64,000 nucleotides of DNA, from NCBI GenBank assembly GCA_015847255.1, contig JADLZK010011205.1, positions 124,001-188,000 on the forward strand, in the 5' to 3' direction. The notes under the pieces are model-generated. The model ran no database searches. It was not told the DNA's origin and saw nothing but the letters and a program-made list of their open reading frames with translations. Numbering within the stretch: position 1 is the first letter of the stretch; the number at the start of each line of letters is the position of its first letter. Origin of the DNA: Hyparrhenia diplandra (lineage: Eukaryota; Streptophyta; Magnoliopsida; Poales; Poaceae). Positions 22,564 to 35,048 of this stretch are shown here, piece by piece. The position numbers were made by a program, and so were the translations under genes.

Positions 22564-22887
22564 TAAGTGCAGTCCCTTGTTAGCGTGTTGGGAAAAGCCA
22601 TTCGAGCCAGCGGTCTCGAAGAATGCTTTGTAGCCCTCCCCTGTTTGAATTCCCCTGATGCGTGTACTATTGCCTATTTTCGAATAAAGTGCCAATCTTG
22701 GACAATATGTGGCTATCTATGTGATGCATGCACGCTCAGCTTGACCTCCCGTGTACTAATAAATTCGTGTGATTTGGTTCGCGTGAACATTGTGCCTGTT
22801 GGCTGTGTAAGCCATGGTTGTAGAATGAAAAAAAATGCAGCATACTTCTCCCATGGAGATTGTGTAAAACATCAGGATTGAGCACTC

Positions 22888-24058
22888 ACCTGATTGCTTT
22901 GCTTGCTCCTTCCGTTCATCAGCCTGCATGAATCAATTGCCCAGCCTTGGACGCTGCTCCCATGCCCCTAGTGGCAAGTGCTGCATGAGAGTAATTCCAT
23001 AAATTATATGTAGAACTAATTGTGTACATTCCATTCAAGAAAATGACATCCTCAAGTTGAGGACACAGGCATTTACCAAACAAAGGAGACTATGTTAAAC
23101 AATTCTCATTTTTGCACAGGTCATGATTCAGATAGCTCAAGCACAGGTATGACCGCTTCTTCATACGTATCCGAAACGAGAATTGCTACGGTACTCCCAA
23201 ATGATTGTGGACCGTCCATTCTTTTCGATCGGACGGTCCCGATCATCTATTACTTCCTAGGAGGTAATAGTATTTATTGATTTCTTATTTTACAAAATAG
23301 GGTAAATAAGGAAAGTTTTAAATAAAAAACATTTTTTTAGTTTTTTTATGCATGTGTAATCCGTATGATATGAAAAATCTTTTAAATAAGGAAAGTTTTA
23401 AATCCGTATCCTCGGTGCATGTGTGCATGCGGGATAAAATCCCGTAACTTGCGGGGAGGCCAGGGAGCCTTGGTCAGCGGCGGCGGGAGCGGAGCTCTCC
23501 TCTGCATGCGGATGCGGGACATTACATTTATTAATTCATAGAGTAATTCAGATAATTGTAAAAATTCAACGGTCCAGATCGATTTGAGATCTTACCTCTT
23601 AGGAGGTAAACGGAAGTACCTGAGCATTGCCCATCGAAACCATCAAATAAAGATGTAACAAACAGAAATGCCAAGAGGTCTATTCCCCATAAAAGGGAAA
23701 TCGTTCCCTTCAGCAAGTATAGCATTAGCATCACATAACCAACCTCCAAGATATTTTCTTTTCTCCATTGAAATCTTTTGTGCATCCGCCATCCTGTAAC
23801 AAATAAACAGAAATTAGAATTTGAGAAGAACTATAATAACACATAGACCATGTGAGCTGTTATTTCAAATCTGTTGCAGGAGGTGCTGACAGCATGAAAT
23901 GAACCAAGCTCCGTAGTCCGTGTTTTGATCTTTAGCACGATCACGGTGCCTGCGTGCCTGATTCTACCTTTTTCTCCTCTCTGAAAGAGAGATCCAGAGA
24001 CGATTAGCTTGCACCTACCTTGCCATTGTCGCCTACCACTTTCACATCATCACCATGC
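22888..24058 (-). pseudogene. Exon fragments of an unrecognised minus-strand gene
   Basis: Three exon-like pieces with good splice sites. 24018-24058: acceptor TTTTAG, HGDDVKVVGDNGK, donor GTAGGTG. About 23730-23797: acceptor TTTGTTACAG, continuing in phase as DGGCTKDFNGEKKISWR before a stop; an alternative frame opens with MADAQKISMEKRKYLGGW and stays open for about 48 codons. 22888-22921: acceptor TTCATGCAG, ADERKEQAKQS, donor GTGAGTG. They may belong to one gene or captured fragments. No family recognised. Between them, about 23180-23635 has weak inverted ends (GGTACT...AGTACC) like a MITE. Confidence 0.25.
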
Positions 24059-24490
24059 TAAAACTTATCCTACAAAGCTGCACAATTGGCGGTCACGGCC
24101 ACCTTTTCAAAGCTCCCTAATTAGACACTTGCAACGTTTTAATAAATGCGACTCTGCTGTGGCAACATAGAATTTCTGTACAAACGGATAGTGCTTTACA
24201 AACACACCCATAAGGCCACCAATATGTGGTATTTTAGAAGCTTATAGGAATCTCAAGAATCACCCCGAAGATTGGAGGTAAATCCACGTAGTATAGTAGG
24301 CCAACTAGTGGGTGAGTAAAGGGTTAGGATGAGAGGAGAAAAGAAATAAGCAGCTGTTGTGGGTTTTATGTACTTATTAGATAAATTCATAGTAGAATTA
24401 ATGATAGTTCTAAGATATTGTAAAAGTGATTTCAAAAAAATACTGCGACCCTATATTTCGTGGTACGTTTAGTATAACTCATACATTATC

Positions 24491-25818
24491 TATGCCTACT
24501 AATAAAGTGAGAAACTTTTTGTCTCCATCTTTTTTCTGCCTGCCTTCTTCCGCCTCTCCCTCTCCCTATCGGCACCTGCTCCTACGGCCACCAGTCCGTC
24601 GAGAACTCCCCCAGAAATGAGCTCCGGCAATGCAAACACATATGTTATGCTATAAGTCAGAGACCAACGCAGATCAAATCAAGATAAAAATCAACGCACC
24701 TTCGAGGAAACCATGCCGAATAAAAAGCAAATCGAGATAATCTATGCAATGCAACAGATGTCTGCCTCATGCTCGCCCTTCAACAGAGTTCAAGTTCAGG
24801 ACGAATAAAGTGCAGAGAAAAGAAAAGGAACTAGACCGGAAAAGATGTGAAGGAGACCATGAATTCACATGACTCCAGATCGGATAGAAGAAGAATTCCA
24901 GGCTGACTGAAAAAGAGTGCAATGATAGTACCACCATCGCTCCCCAAATTGAACTCCAAATCGAGCGAGAGCACAAGTCGTCAATAAAATTCTAATCTAA
25001 ATTCGACCAGAAATCACACTTAAAGCAAATACAACCAGTAAATATATTGAGGCACCGACGCAAGCTGCTCCTCCACTTGGTCCACGACTGATTGGGGAAC
25101 CAGTGCACGCGGCCGGCGCAGATCACACCATCCGCCGACAGAGCTCTACGGCCGGAGCTCGCAAGGCTGCCTTCACCGGCGCGGATGGAGCCCGCGCGAC
25201 AGCCATCGCCAACCCTCATGGATCAGACTCTCGGGTACCTTCTCGGCGGTGATGTGACCATGCCGCAGTGGCGCTCCTCAAACACCGCCGCCTGGAAGTA
25301 CTCCCCAACGCCAGTGATAGGGCCGCACCGCTGGCTGCCCGATATAGAGCGCGCGCGCTTCGGTGTTGGTGCTGGCCCCACCTACGCCAAGCGCTCGCCG
25401 CACAAGGGGCCGCCTGCCACCGAGCACGCGAGGTCGCCTGGCTGCTCCCCCGCCCGCCCACAGCACACGCCGCCGCTGGGATTCTGCAAAACTGTGAGTG
25501 GGCGAGGAGTGTACATAGAGAAACTGAGAAAGAGATAAGGTTACTAATAAATTTCTTTATTTTTATTGTTGGTTGTTTTGATTTTCCTGCTTGTGCCTGG
25601 GATTTGGGTTTGACCATAACTATGACCTGGATCAGATGGTTAGTTTCCAATGAACCGTCCAAATCGATGCCTTCTTTTAAAATAAAAAAAAATGTCCGAT
25701 GCCCGTGGCCGTGGGAGGTTGGGTCTCTTCCCAGCATTTTTTTGTCCAAACATGATTTTGTGTGCAAATTGTTTACGACTCCTCAAATGTTTCCTGATTT
25801 CTATATATTATATATATA
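24491..25818. other. Possible Helitron 5' end and unassigned GC-rich block
   Basis: TCTATGCCTACTAATAAAGT at 24491, after an A, resembles 5' termini of grass Helitrons. No matching CTAG-hairpin 3' end was found before the Copia at 25824, so this is only suggestive. The 25.08-25.54 kb part is GC-rich with open frames on both strands and no recognisable product. The rest is plain AT-rich sequence. Confidence 0.25.
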
Positions 25819-25823
25819 ATAAT

Positions 25824-26093
25824 TGTTGTAAAAGACACGGACTCTGTCCTAGAAGGAAAGGAGGAGGAATCCTAATCCTAGTCCGTTTGTATGTGGGCTC
25901 TTAGAAACTCTTAGACCTTGGCGAGGGACTATATATATGTGGGAGCTCTATGTTGTAATTACAGATATTTCAGATGAATAAAGAATGGTCTCCCTATCTT
26001 GTGTCTACTTGTTCTACTTCTTTCGTCTACTACGTGATCATGAGAGGCGGAAGGGGAAGGTCCTAACGCCGACGGCGGCAGCGTTTCACAACA
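25824..26093 (+). repeat. 5' LTR of Copia copy 2
   Basis: 270 bp, TG...CA, matched by 31935-32203 with several substitutions and small indels, so this insertion is not very recent. Confidence 0.92.
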
Positions 26094-29000
26094 CGTTATC
26101 GGCCACGACAAGCTCTTTGTCGACATCGTCGTTGAAGCCGCCACCGATCTTGGCAGCGTGCCGCCGTCTTGCCCGGCGCCCCGACGCAACTTCGCCGGCG
26201 ACATCGACATCCCCGGCGTTGTTAGCGGAGCGGATCTGCTACCTCTGCACGCTACGAATGCTTTGCATCGACTCATCGTCCGCCGGCCGAGGTCCCCACG
26301 GCCTAGCCCGAACTGTCCTACGTGACAGCCTTCGTTTCTTCTCGAATTCAAGAACAAAAGGTACGAAAAGCACGTCTCGCAGATTGTGTGTTCACCTAGC
26401 CATTGAGTTAGGATTTTGTTGGTATTTTAAGTAGACATCCGTACATGCATGAAGAAAACTTGCGATAGGCTAGTAGTCATCCGCGGTGCCCGATAGCCAC
26501 CACGGGGCCATGCAAATTAAGATTAGAACCACACGTATGATCCAGCAGGATCTATTCTCGTCTTTATTAGAGTTACCTGCAGTAACACTATCGGACTCGA
26601 AGAAGAGCCATGAACATATCGGCAAGAAGCCGTCAACAATTGAGTTATTAATTAACGTCTTATACTCTAATTTGGATTGCATCCAAGTCACGCGTGTTTT
26701 CGAATCTAAACCGTGTTTCCCACAATTGCCTTTCTCGTCACCTTGGCACGCATGTCATTGTGATATGCAACCGGCATGCCACCGCTGGACATCATACAAT
26801 CCACGCGGCTCATAATTCCGGGCTCGAAGTCATTGGCATTGTAGGACACCAAACTGCACGACGGCGTCCCGTACACCAGCGGGTTTTGCACGGTGGCTTG
26901 TTCCTTCATTGCGATACCGCGCATCGCTGACCCCCGCCGGACTGAATTCGATGACGAGGCCGCATCTCGCTGCTTGCATAGTTGCCATGGGTATCGGAAA
27001 AGTTGTTGGGGCTTGTGCCTCCACACCGCCACTATGAGTTGAGCTCGAATGCTTAGTATAGCTCATCCGGTACAACACTACGATCATCGCGGATATATGA
27101 GCAAACGAGGTGGTCACGGAATCAGCCCGGTAAAGAGACCGCGTTGCGGGGAAACAGAGAAAAGATTGTTGTGCCATGTAGGCTTTCCCGTTTAAACTAC
27201 AAGTTTTTCACCTTTACAATATGGCTTATATATCTATATGTAATCTGAAGTTGCATAGATTTTTTAAAAGAACATGGGCCATATTATTTATACACTATGG
27301 TACTTATTTTTTTCAAGTGTGTATACCCTATGTTCATAGATTTATGCTCTCTTGAATGCATTTAATCACATCATGAATATATATACCTGTAATTATTGTA
27401 AGAATGAATCTTGCATGGTTACACGAAAAACATGGTACAAGATATGAGTTCTCTAAATCCCGTAGACCTTAGACTTATCACCTTTGAGAGACTCATATTT
27501 ATTTTTCTTAGCATAGAATTTTTTGGGATGAATGAATGCTTGGTGTACATTCTGAAAATTTACATATACCATAATCCTAAAAAATGCTAGAATGCTCCTA
27601 AGAATATTTTGAGTAACCTTCCACTGTCTTTTTGCACCTTGCTACTCATTTACATGTAGTAAATTTATATGCACATGGTTCAAGTTACGGTATTTTGCAT
27701 GCCTTTAAAAAAGAAGCAATATCCTAAAATTACTCAGAAAGTAAAAAGTATTTGTTACGGTCATTATTAAATCCATGTAGGATATTTTTGCTACCATTGA
27801 AGTGTAGTAAACTTAGTATATATATTTCTGAATTACTCTCTAGAATGAGATATGGCCGATAGAAATAACAAATGCGTTGTGGGACTCATTGCATGAGTAA
27901 AATCCCAAATTATGATTATAGAATATCATATTGCATTGAAAGTTGAATTTTCAAGCTTGTATGACTAGCGCTGCTCTATAAAAATAGCTCGAAGCTTTGT
28001 ATTAAATGTCTAGAAGACAAGATGGTAAATATATTTTATAAATCTACATTCTCGAAGAAATGTCTCTTGTATATAGAATATCAAAGAGCAATGTAATACA
28101 TGAAGTATTTTAATTTACCATTACAAATTACTCATGGAAATTGAGTTAGAAATTTTAGACGACTTTATGAACTAGGATATTATCGATTGCAAAACTTTTG
28201 AATATATGGCTTTATGTATATGTTACACCCCTTGAAGGCTTGTGACGATATATCATAACTCTTGAATATAAAGCATGAAGCTACCGCTTGTCAAGTATAG
28301 AAGTTAAGACATGCGAGAATGTATTTAAATCATGTGCTTATTATCTTTGATGTTTATATCCCGAAGTATTGATAGTAGTGGCGATGGTGCATTAAGTTTT
28401 AATTCTGTTAAATTAAGTGGTTAGTGGTTAATTTGTTAGCTTGAAGACTAATATGAAATATTTAATATTCTTAGTTGTAATTCTTGTTATTATTACTTGA
28501 AGTAATATGTACACACTTCTCATGAATAAATTAGGTTTATATTTTAAACATATAAAACAGTTGCCTATTGCCTATGAAATTAAATTTTGCATTATTTTTA
28601 TCCACAATGAAGCCTCAATTAACCATGAAGGTTATAGTTCTTTGTGCATCACTACCATTTAGGTAGATGGGAAACTTAATTTTCTAAAAAAGCACATGAA
28701 AATTGAACTAAACTGGCATATTAATTGATCTTGGAAGGATCGATTTAGCCAAATCCTAAGTATTTAATATTTTAGTCCATGAACTCAAAGTTGTATCCTA
28801 CCCTAAGTCTATTGTTGTACACTAAATAGTACATTGGATATGTGAATTTCATGCCATAATCAATGAATACTAGAAGTATGATTGGATGCTATGAAGCATT
28901 AGAAGTGACTATTCATAGATGATGCATGAAGCAAATCACTACTTGAAGTAGTCATGGCATAAAAGGGGGCGAAATTTTGGGCAAAGGCATAAGAAAATGT

Positions 29001-31934
29001 GGGTAATATTTTAATAGGCATTGCCTTCCTAAGTCGATCTTTAAGTGCATGTATCGGGACTTGAAGTTCCGCCAGCGTCCCTTCCGGCCGAGTTAACTTT
29101 CTTCTACTTGCACTAATTGCATTTAAGCTTGTAGCTTTGCATTTTGTTGTTATCTATTATGTTAGACTGAATACTAACATTCTACATTACACCTACATGT
29201 GCATATCGTTGAGCTGCAACTATCTCCACTCTTGCATGAATATTAGCATAAACAACTATAATTGTAGCTAGTAGCTACTTTTGTGCTTCCCTCATAATTA
29301 AATTGGCTAGCCGGGGACGCTATGTCTATATGGTTCCCGTTGAACTATGGAATGATTTGCTTTCGATACATCGTATGCATAAGTAATAGATTGGTCTAGG
29401 GCCAAGCGACCTAAGATCGGGGGAGTGATTTTATCACATTTTGCTCAATGAAGACTAAACCAATTTGATGTGATGCATAGTTGTGGAGCTAAGATATTGG
29501 ATAACACAATTATGATGATTTGGGATTTATGAAGAGAAGGCATCAAGGGATTTTTGCATTAAAGGCAATTAGAAAATTCTAGAAGAAAATTCCATGTGAA
29601 TTTGAAAGTTGTGTATTTTAATACATTTGAAGTGTATGATCTATTTTTTTTTAATGTATGAGTACATGGATCAATGTTTTTGGCTATACAATTAGGAAGC
29701 TAGAATGAAATAGTTTTCTAAACTATGTTTTGTGCATATTAGGGGAGAACATCCCACGATTTTATAGGAATCTTTGAACATTCTTAAATGCATTTTAAGT
29801 ATTCTAGCTCATTTGCATAATGAATAATAACCCCCATTTTTGAAATATGTGTGTGAATATTTCCCATAAAATTTAATCATAGCATACAAAAATGGGCCTC
29901 CACTTGTAGTTGGAGATATATGAATTTAAATTAAGCCCATGATAGGGGATATATTTTGAAGTATGGTATTAATGATCTAATATTGGCATTAGGGGAGAGA
30001 GAGCCTATATTTTGAATGCCAAATATTATTTCCATAGAAGAAAAATGATATTAAGAGAAAATATTTCTTGGAGCTTGAAGCGGGAATAGTATCACACACT
30101 AAGTCATACAATAGTTTGACTAATGCTCTTGTGAAGCCCGAGGCAGAGAGTATATGCGGATATTTTTTAAATGAGAGAAGTAACTTTTGAAGTTATGAAC
30201 TAGAAGTTGTGTTTACTAGTAGTAAACTAAATGTTATATACTATCAATCTAAAATCTACGGGGGGCCTTTGTAGGTTCTAGTTTAGTGTATACACATTAA
30301 ATAGAAAAAAATGGAACTCCTCCATTCTCATGAAGAGAACGCCTCACGAAGAAGGTAAAGCACCTCATGAAGAGGATCATCATGAAGATGACATCCAACA
30401 CAATAAGCGCGCACCTCACAAGTGTTGGGTATGCAGAACAATATACCATCTCTTGTTTGGGAAATGATAGAGATAGAATATTCTCACATTGTGAGAGTAT
30501 TGGGAGAAAGAAAATAATTGTCGACAAACTACCTCTTTAATTGCAAATGTTTCTCTTATGAGAACCCGGATCAGGAAAATAAAGTCCATGGCAAAATCGC
30601 TTGTAGCGATTATATCGGGTCAATGAAGAAAAAGCAATTGAGGTTGAATCTCCCATTAAGAAGAAATGAATGTTCTCGCTATATCTCTGGCAAATGAAAC
30701 AAATGAATATTGAATATGCAGCTATTAAATGGGTTATGAAAATCCATATAATTTCCGAAGAATATAAATCACAACTTGTACAAATCTCATACTAAGTATT
30801 AAAGTCTAAGGTATATATATATTCCCTGAATGAATATTCAAGTCTCAAGAAGAGCATGTCCTATAAGGATTACGATCATTGAATGATTTTATAGTGAATA
30901 ACTCAATGTCATTGTGTATATCACTCATCTCTCATGCAATAGAGAATATATCTCATAGAAGAGATTAATAATTCAATAAGAATGAATGTACATCCTTGAA
31001 GGAATTAATCCATGAAGGATTTACGGTCAATTCTTGAATAAACACCATTCATCCACGAAGTGAATATAGACCCAGATAGAAAGAAAATGAGGAATATTAA
31101 ACACCGTAAAGGTGTCATCGAAACACTTAGAAAGTGTATGAAAAGCTAGCAATGTAGTGTTGATATCCTCTATATATCATAGAAGGTATAAGACTAATGG
31201 TGGTTTCGCAATTGAATTATCCCCTAAATGCCAAATGCAAGGATGGATTCGTACAATCAAAATCTCGAAGATTTATAGAATACATTTTGAAAATCCACTA
31301 AGGATTAATTATAAGTATCCAAACTCTATAAGTTTGATACACTATCTAGAAGATATTGAATATTAATTTATTTAACCCCATAATCCTCACGAAAGGATCT
31401 ATTTCTCTCGAAGGATAATATTTATTTGTTTTGCACAACTAATAGGTGGTCATTATGCATGAAGCATATTGCTCCCATATAATTCATAGAAGAATTATGA
31501 GCCAACTTTTATTTACACATGTTTATGAAAAGTGTGATTTGAACAATGAAGTTCAAAGTTTGGCTTTTTATGAGGGGAGCATATTTTATTGAATCTGCCT
31601 CTAAGGTAAACCACTAGAATTATAAAGATTGAGAAGATCATATTTACTAAAACATTGAAGTTTATACGTAGATTATGAAGATCAATATCTATTCATGAAG
31701 AATAGAATATCTGAAGAATATATGATCAAGAAAGTTAAATGTTGTACTCTTTTTTCCCTATGTGAGTTTTTACTCGAAGGTTTCTCACACAAGGTTTTTA
31801 ATGAGACAACATGTGCAATACAATTAACGAATGTGATGTACTCTTTTCTCCAAGAACCATTTTTTCCCCTTTGGGTTTTCGGATGGAGTTTTTGATGAGG
31901 CATATGCATATCGTGGTAATCGCCCAAGGGGGAG

Positions 31935-32203
31935 TGTTGTAAAAACACACGGACTCGGCCCTAGAAGGAAAGGAGGAGGAATCCTAATCCTAGTCCGTTT
32001 GTATGTGGGCTCTTACCGAAACTCTTAGACCTTGGCAGGACTATATATATGTGGGAGCTCTATGTTGTAATTACAGATATTTCAGATGAATAAAGAATGG
32101 TCTCCCTATCTTGTGTCTACTTGTTCTACTTCTTTCGTCTACTACGTGATCATGAGAGACGGAAAGGGGAAGGTCCTAACCGCCGACGACGCGTTTCACA
32201 ACA
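31935..32203 (+). repeat. 3' LTR of Copia copy 2
   Basis: 269 bp; preceded by the purine tract and followed by the ATAAT duplication. Confidence 0.92.
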
Positions 32204-32439
32204 ATAATATCTCTCTAATCATCGAGACATACTTCCATCGTAATTACCAACAGACAAATGAGTCCTTAACATGCTCAACTAATACCTTGTCAATTTATGT
32301 TTAGATATTAGAACTACGTATGTGTTTAGAGGTCCACAAAGAAAGTTGCTAACTTATCGGCGTGTTTTTCTCAGGAAAAAAATATATGAACCGCTTATGA
32401 GCCACACAAACCATCGACCAACTGTACCGCTATTTATTT

Positions 32440-32610
32440 GGTTACTCTAGCCATCGATTTTATTATAAATTGCATGTATTATATTTGTAGGTATACATCA
32501 AAAGAAATTATAGTATATATTCCATGTATTGGCAATCAAGAAAATTATTGGTGCATTGTCGTAACAATTGAACAAGGAAAAAAGATACATGCCAAAAGAA
32601 ATGAGAGTCT
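32440..32610 (+). other. Exon-like piece, possibly C48 (Ulp1-type) peptidase remnant
   Basis: After an acceptor-like TATATTTGTAG (about 32481-32491) the plus strand reads VYIPCIGNQENYWCIVVTIE, reminiscent of the segment around the catalytic His-Trp of C48 peptidases carried by plant transposons, with Tyr in the His position. Short and unsupported by other exons. Confidence 0.2.
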
Positions 32611-33690
32611 TGCCAGCGAGCTTTATTCAAAGCCAAACCCGACAAGAATTGGGAAACCAGGTTTCTGAGTGGGAGTTCAAACGACATCAAAGAGAAGCAA
32701 GACCCTATTACACTAATTTCACTTTTCTCTCGACCCCTCGATTCACCTGCGAATAGAAGACCAGGGGCCGGCGACGCAGCCAAAGGGAACCCCGTCGCCT
32801 TGCCTCTCCCGGACCTACATGCCATTAGCGTAACACCGGAGGTGTTACAACCAACCCCTTAAAAGAATCTCGTCCCGAGATTGAAGCAAAACCTAGGAGG
32901 GAACAAACATGATTACATTGCACGGCTATGAAAGTACGCCTGAGAAGATTACACAAGTTTGGAAACTAAAATGCTCGGACTTAGAACCGCACAACTACGA
33001 GCAAGGAGAAACAACCAATCGCCTAATCAAACGGCTGTTTAAGCGAGGGCAATGAAGGAACAACGGGGAAAATGATTATCCGAACATGGCATAAGACCAA
33101 CAGATCCAGAAAATGGAGGGTGTGAGCTCGATCATTGCGAGCCCTAAGATAAAAAGCACCCCAAGAAGAATTACTTCAAAGAACGCCAGATTGGGTAGCT
33201 CTGTTTTGAACTGCACCGGCGAAGACAAAAGACTCACGAGATCTATTCCAATCTGGGTATGGAAAATGGGGAGAGGCGCATTCGGGATATTATAGCTGGG
33301 TGATTGAGGTGGGGGTACAGTACGCCGCGAAGTGGGGCGGGTGGTGGAGCATCGCCGGCGGGTACAAGACATGATTGTCCATGGCACGCTTCCATTGCAC
33401 AAACCAAGGTAGGGAGAGGGAGAGGACGAGAGGGATGGGTTCGCCGACAAGGAGGCATGCGAGGCGATTAGCCAAAAAAGCGAGAAGAAGGGGGCGTCGG
33501 TGCGGGGACGAGGGTGAGTGTCGAGAGCCGACACTAGTGCGGGAAAAAGGAGGGGCACACCGCACGGGAATGACGAGTGCGGCACAACGCTGCAGCCACA
33601 CGCGAGGCGGGCACAGGTGGCCCCCCTGACACTGCTGACATCCCCCGACACGCGGCGATAGTGAGCCGATTTACACAACAACAAAGCCCA
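32610..33690 (-). mobile_element. Gypsy-like 3' end: internal tail, polypurine tract and partial LTR
   Basis: On the minus strand the sequence runs through ATCTCGGGACGAGATTC and TTTTAAGGGGTTGG (polypurine tract, about 32850-32866) into TGTAACACC at 32849, an arrangement common at the pol/3' LTR junction of plant Gypsy elements. The putative LTR part (about 32610-32849) contains AATAAAGC near 32620. No pol domain is visible in 32866-33690; a 202-codon frame at 33076-33684 has no recognisable motifs. Confidence 0.4.
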
Positions 33691-33776
33691 AAACTGTCAC
33701 TTCAACCACACCGTGTATTAATATCCTTTTCTCGACCATCCATCTCTCTTTTCCAAAAACCCTATTAACTTGGTCA

Positions 33777-33984
33777 AGGCACTCCCAACCCGGACTCTAT
33801 CATAGAGTCTAAGCTCATTCATTACCTCGGGTATTGTGGACTTGGAGTCTAAATAAGACTTGGAGTCTTAGTTTTGTCCCATAAATATCTTTGCCACATC
33901 GGCGCCACATCATCAAAATGCAATAAAAAAATGAAGGTAATAAATGAGCTTAGACTCTATGATAGAGTCCGGTTGGGAGTGCCC
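33777..33984. mobile_element. Tourist-like MITE (PIF/Harbinger type)
   Basis: 208 bp with long inverted ends: AGGCACTCCCAACCCGGAC at the left and GTCCGGTTGGGAGTGCCC at the right, continuing into TCTATCATAGAGTCTAAGCT and its inverse. The target duplication is TCA (33774-33776 and 33985-33987), fitting the TNA preference of the superfamily. Positions 33985-34085 hold nothing else. Confidence 0.85.
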
Positions 33985-34100
33985 TCACTTGAACGAGCAC
34001 TACTCCATCGACCTATTATGGATTTACCGTTCAAACGCTAGAGTATTTTTTTTACCATGGAGAATATTTTATTATAAGAGTTTTACAGTGGTGCGCTATT

Positions 34101-34350
34101 AACCGATGACTATTACCAATTTACACGTAGTAAAAGTAGTGGGGTTAGAGACCACGGAAGTAGAAGATATGGTAAAGACAATTGATCGACAACCTCCATA
34201 CCGGCGTGCCAAGTGGCGTCATCCTGTGGCAACTGTTACACAGGGGCCATCCATTTCGTCGTGGCACCACAAGGTACTAACCAACGACTATTACCAATTT
34301 GCACATAGAAAAAGCAATGGGGTTAGAGATCATAGAAGCAGAGGAGTATT
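34101..34350 (+). repeat. Short direct duplication, about 178-bp spacing
   Basis: A block starting GACTATTACCAATTT at about 34107 recurs at about 34285, followed in both by GGGGTTAGAGA(C/T)CA. Likely part of an old element. Confidence 0.6.
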
Positions 34351-35048
34351 ACAAGGGAAGATTCGGGCGACAAGGGTGCCTTTCACAACAAGGAACAAAG
34401 GAATTCAAATCTAGCAACAGATTTAATTTAAAGTGACTTGAGCACAATGATCCCACATAATGTGATGTTGTAATTTTTGCTCTTTCCATCTAGAATGTAA
34501 TCCCACCAAATGTTCAACTTTGAATCTAAATGCGCCAGCTACTTAAACCCAAATCCATCAACCATTTTGTTACTGCACATTTCTCAAGATTTCCTATACC
34601 AAGCATTACATGGTACACAATATGGCCCAATAATGGTTGTACCTCATAATAGGGACGTACAGTTGCTACCCGTCCCTCCTTTCGGCAACATGCATGCCAT
34701 CATCGGCGTGCGCGGCATCCATGACTTTTGTAGACGGCCTGCTATGCACTTTTATCATGCCTCACGTCGTTCGCACACTCTTTCTACGTTTTTGTCGGCG
34801 CTGCTCTACAACCGTACTAGCTCCATAATTATGGCCTCAGATTCCGCTCATGTCGAAGCACACAAAGAATCCCGATGTGTTCTTGACACTGGCTCCCACA
34901 TCCGATTCTGTAGTGGACTACGCCATGGCCGCTGGCCTTTTGCCTTTAAAAGGGCAAGCCTGGCCCTTATCACTTCCCACTCACATAGCCCTCGCTTTTG
35001 AGCAAGTTTCTCACTCATTTCACCCTTCCAACCACTATCCACCAAGCA

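Larger units (their letters stand above)
25824..32203 (+). mobile_element. Copia-type LTR retrotransposon, 6.4-kb copy without pol
   Basis: LTRs at 25824-26093 and 31935-32203, with the 5-bp duplication ATAAT at 25819-25823 and 32204-32208. Same family as 4551-6696 by LTR sequence, primer-site region (CGTTATCGG) and polypurine tract (AAGGGGGAG). The 5.8-kb interior is strongly AT-rich with no frame over about 115 codons. At about 30419-30460 the plus strand reads CWVCRTIYHLL, similar to the end of a Copia gag zinc knuckle. I find no protease, integrase, RT or RNase H, so this is a degenerate or non-autonomous element relying on a relative. Confidence 0.92.

Noticed and set aside
23180..23635. 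Possible MITE with GGTACT/AGTACC ends
   Set aside because: The inverted ends match only partly and the flanking 9-bp candidates (AGAATTGCT / AGCATTGCC) differ at two positions, so it was not given its own feature.
24491..24520. Helitron 5' terminus candidate paired with one of the downstream CTAG ends
   Set aside because: Pairing would imply an element over 24 kb containing several other complete insertions; kept only as an unpaired, low-confidence signal.
33076..33684. 202-codon minus-strand frame with a hydrophobic C-terminus
   Set aside because: It lies in a Gypsy-like end region, has no recognisable domain and low-complexity Ser/Pro/Arg content; judged a chance frame.
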